Shown in pieces: positions 61,607-64,000 of a DNA stretch of 64,000 bases. The stretch comes from Alcaligenaceae bacterium (GTDB lineage: Bacteria > Pseudomonadota > Gammaproteobacteria > Burkholderiales > Burkholderiaceae_B). The stretch's first letter is position 1. The number at the start of each line of letters is the position of its first letter. Position numbers and translations under genes: made by a program. Where the stretch lies: assembly GCA_013416435.1 (NCBI GenBank), contig JACCEN010000002.1, positions 62,001 to 126,000 of the forward strand, given 5' to 3'. The notes beneath the pieces were generated by a model that worked only from the letters and a program-made list of their open reading frames with translations, was not told where the DNA came from and made no database searches.

Positions 61607-63049
61607 TCAGGCCTTGTTCCAGTCGACGCGTGCGCCCGGCACGACCTCGATCGAGAGGTCCACGTCCTTCTCGCCCGGGATCATGACTTTCGTGAACACG
61701 TGCTCGTGATAGCGGACCGGGCGTGTCGCATCGAGTCCCATTTTGGCGCTCATGCCTTGCTGATGGAGTTCCAGTTCGGCGGTGTCACGGCCACCGTGAT
61801 AAAGCGTCGTGGACGGATCCAGAACAGAACCCTGCGCACCCGCAATGACGACGAGGTCCCGGTCCGCCTGGAAGCGGGTCGACACGGCCCATTCGACCTG
61901 CTGCGGGTCATGGACGTCCACGTCCTCGTCCACCACGACCACATGCTTGATGTCGTAATGCGCGCCGAAAGCGCAAAGGATCACGTTCTTCGGCATGCCT
62001 TCATGCGTCTTGCGCAGCTTGACGAACAGGTGGTAGCGGCCCACGCCGCCGATAGACAGGTGCACGTCCTGTACGCCGGGAAAGCTTCGCTGCAGATGAG
62101 CGAGCAAAGTGGCTTCCCGAGGGATGGAGCCTAGAAGCAGATGCTCCATCTCGGCCGGCACGATAGTGTGGTAGATGGGGGAAGTCCGATGCGTAACCAG
62201 GTCGACGTCGATGACCTCGCGGAACTCGCGGGCGCTGTAGTACTTGGGAAACTCTCCGAACGGGCCTTCTTCATCGCGCTCGCCCGGCAGGATGCGCCCT
62301 TCGATGACGATTTCCGCATTGGCCGGCACGCGCACGTCGTTGCTCAGGCACTTGACCACGTCCAGCGGCTTGCCATGCAGGGCGCCCGCGATCTCCAGCT
62401 CATCGTAATCGATGGGTGTGATGGCTTGCGAGGCGAGCAGGGTCAGGGGATCGGCGCCGATGACGATGGCAACCGGCAAGGCCTGACCCGCGGCTTCCGC
62501 TTCTTTGTAAAAAGCGTACAGATGCCGCGGCAGCATGAGCAGGGCCATGCGGCGCTTTCCATGTACCTGGATCCGATTGATCGATACGTTCTGGATGCCG
62601 GTCACGGGGTTTCGGGCGATGACCATGCCGGCCGTGATGTAAGGGCCACTGTCGTGCTCGCTGTGCGTGGGGATCGGCAACAGGCTGTGCATGTCCACGT
62701 CGCGATGCACGACTTGCTGGCATGGCCCCTGCCCCGCAGGCAGCTCGTTCCAGGGCATGGGGCTGTCGGCCGCCTCGCGGAAGCGCGCCAGCAGCTGGGC
62801 CTCGGTGACGCCCATCGCTTCCGCGATCCAGCCACGGCGGGACATGAATCCCGAAATCACTGGAATATCATGCCCGCCGGGTTTGGGGAAATACGCGGCT
62901 TTGCTGCCATCGAGCCGTTTTGCAACGGCGGCCAGCCTGTGCTTGAGCGGCGTATTCTCGCGCACCACCGCCATGCGGTCAGTCTCGGAAAGATGATGCA
63001 ACCACCCCCGAAGATCCGAATAGACGGTGCCCATTGACGATTGACTCAT
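61607..63049 (-). CDS. UbiD-family prenylated-FMN-dependent decarboxylase
   Basis: A 480-residue UbiD-like decarboxylase. The cofactor and metal site includes SINRIQVHGKRRMAL (about residues 154-168), and the E-R-E-type catalytic region reads ILPGERDEEGPFGEFPKYYS (about 255-274). GGVGRYHLFVKLRK and LDPSTTLYHGG are conserved in the family. Such enzymes reversibly decarboxylate hydroxybenzoates, cinnamates, phthaloyl-type CoA esters and others; the substrate is not evident. It overlaps the CoA-ligase stop by 4 nt and is followed by its UbiX partner. Confidence 0.92.
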   Translation of the reverse strand: MSQSSMGTVYSDLRGWLHHLSETDRMAVVRENTPLKHRLAAVAKRLDGSKAAYFPKPGGHDIPVISGFMSRRGWIAEAMGVTEAQLLARFREAADSPMPWNELPAGQGPCQQVVHRDVDMHSLLPIPTHSEHDSGPYITAGMVIARNPVTGIQNVSINRIQVHGKRRMALLMLPRHLYAFYKEAEAAGQALPVAIVIGADPLTLLASQAITPIDYDELEIAGALHGKPLDVVKCLSNDVRVPANAEIVIEGRILPGERDEEGPFGEFPKYYSAREFREVIDVDLVTHRTSPIYHTIVPAEMEHLLLGSIPREATLLAHLQRSFPGVQDVHLSIGGVGRYHLFVKLRKTHEGMPKNVILCAFGAHYDIKHVVVVDEDVDVHDPQQVEWAVSTRFQADRDLVVIAGAQGSVLDPSTTLYHGGRDTAELELHQQGMSAKMGLDATRPVRYHEHVFTKVMIPGEKDVDLSIEVVPGARVDWNKA

Positions 63050-64000
63050 GTTTCTGTGACTCCTGTTGATTTGTCGCTCTCGTATTCACCCGCTACGAGC
63101 TTGCGGCGCAGAATTTTCCCGACCGGCGATTTGGGAATTTCGCGGACGAACACGTATTCCCGTGGGCGCTTGAAGTTCAGCAGGTCAGACCTGCGGCAGT
63201 GCGCATCGAGTTCCTGCGCGTCGATGGCATGCTTGCGCTTCACGAAGGCAACGACCCGCTGTCCCCATTTTTCGTCAGGCAGGCCGGTGACCGCGACTTC
63301 GTCCACCGCATCGTGCAGCGACAGCACCGACTCGATATCGACGGGAGAGATGTTTTCTCCGCCGCTGATGATCATGTCGTCCACACGTCCCGTGACGAAC
63401 AGGTCGCCGTCGCCGTCGACATAGCCGGTGTCGCCGGTGAAGTACCATCCTTCCCGTATGGATTTCGCATCGGCGTCGGGGCGGTTCCAGTAGCCTTCGA
63501 AAGCCTCGTCACCCATGAGGTCGGCAATGATCTGCCCTTCCACGCCCGGCGCCACCTGATCATCGGGGCCGGCCGCGTCCAGCTTCACCAGTTTCAGCCG
63601 CGCATTGATGCCGGCGCGCCCCGCACATCCCGGCTTCTCCAAGGCTCGCTGGTTGATCGAGACCGTGTAGATTTCAGAGGAGCCATAGTGGTTGACGAAG
63701 AGCTCGGGCTGGAATGTCTGCTGAACCTTCTTCAGCAAGCCATCCGACATCGGGGCGCCGGCAAATCCCAGTTTGCGCACCGATGCGATGTCCGCCTTTC
63801 GACGCTCCAGCATGCCGAGAATCTCGTGGTATAGCGTGGGGACGAGGTACAAGCAGCTTATTTTTTCCGACTCGATCAGATCGAGCGCAGCATGGGCATC
63901 GAATCGCGGCATGCATACGAACACGCCATCGACCAGCGCCATGGAAAGCAGCGAACGCACACCCATCGTGTGATAAAGAGGCATGACGCCCAATGTGCGT
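63046..64000 (-). CDS. AMP-forming acyl/aryl-CoA ligase, N-terminus beyond the window
   Basis: About 318 C-terminal codons of an ANL-superfamily ligase; the reading frame is open to the right edge, so the P-loop region is missing from view. Visible motifs are NHYGSSEIYTVSINQ (substrate/AMP pocket), EGWYFTGDTGYVDGDGDLFV (A7-type Asp), TGRVDDMIISGGENISPVD (A8 hinge) and the catalytic Lys in KSPVGKILRRKLV. It would activate a carboxylic acid at the head of the operon with UbiD, UbiX, hydratase, dehydrogenase and TPP enzyme. Aromatic acids are a reasonable guess given the UbiD partner. Confidence 0.88.
   Translation of the reverse strand, partial: RTLGVMPLYHTMGVRSLLSMALVDGVFVCMPRFDAHAALDLIESEKISCLYLVPTLYHEILGMLERRKADIASVRKLGFAGAPMSDGLLKKVQQTFQPELFVNHYGSSEIYTVSINQRALEKPGCAGRAGINARLKLVKLDAAGPDDQVAPGVEGQIIADLMGDEAFEGYWNRPDADAKSIREGWYFTGDTGYVDGDGDLFVTGRVDDMIISGGENISPVDIESVLSLHDAVDEVAVTGLPDEKWGQRVVAFVKRKHAIDAQELDAHCRRSDLLNFKRPREYVFVREIPKSPVGKILRRKLVAGEYESDKSTGVTET

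Overview
The window looks like a chromosomal segment of a high-GC Betaproteobacterium, most likely an Alcaligenaceae member (Bordetella / Achromobacter / Pusillimonas-like). This rests on the dusB-fis-purH-ruvC-ruvA order, a Bug-family (TctC) receptor, a RisAS/OmpR-EnvZ-like two-component pair, minCDE and PabB/PabC, with strong GC codon bias throughout. No rRNA, tRNA, CRISPR array, phage or intact transposase was seen. Taxonomy is inferred, not searched.

Layout. Positions 1-4537: M48 protease, CtaG-type oxidase assembly protein, an MgtC-like ACT domain with a long structured leader, a TM2 protein and a UbiH-family hydroxylase. 4855-13174: dusB-fis-purH-ruvC-ruvA, a reversed threonine-dehydratase-like gene, ruvB with its own LexA-type box, and recQ. 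13177-20807: an orphan usher-like barrel, a ClcB-like chloride channel, an OmpR/EnvZ-type pair and a cytochrome bd-like pair whose subunit I lacks all recognisable haem ligands. 20920-29355: glnS, minCDE, a glycine-zipper lipoprotein, an isochorismatase-like hydrolase, ettA, a glycosyltransferase and small genes. 29586-38620: a 1900-residue tandem UvrA followed by pabB, pabC and gst, chained by 4-nt overlaps, then phzF. 38686-46674: tcdA, chaC-like, pdxH, a flavin reductase, an L-2-hydroxyglutarate oxidase-like gene, purU, ggt and a LysR regulator. 46805-64000 is accessory metabolism: a TPP enzyme plus glutaryl-CoA dehydrogenase; a six-gene block (amidase, deacetylase, Crp-type regulator, PanE-like, Bug receptor, carboxymuconolactone-decarboxylase-like) bounded by a direct repeat; and a leftward operon with acyl-CoA ligase, UbiD, UbiX, enoyl-CoA hydratase, FMN 2-hydroxy-acid dehydrogenase and a second TPP enzyme, probably for aromatic or hydroxy-acid catabolism.

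Two repeat families punctuate the gene boundaries. Family A is a roughly 30-nt hairpin made of two copies of GGGGTC(N)GACCCC around a 3-5 nt loop, in 21 full copies grouped into nine blocks. Compensatory changes indicate that pairing of the whole unit is conserved, and three genes (ruvB, the sensor kinase, the MaoC gene) read into a copy for their last codons. Family B begins GGCCTGTTAACGCTAAAAGG and includes a 266-bp MITE-like element with inverted ends; three copies abut TAG stop codons at CTAG/TTAG sites.

The observations most worth following up are the haem-ligand-free CydAB pair, the hairpin family with compensatory variation, the direct-repeat-flanked catabolic block carrying a remnant of the gcdH 3' end, the tandem UvrA, and the UbiD/UbiX operon.
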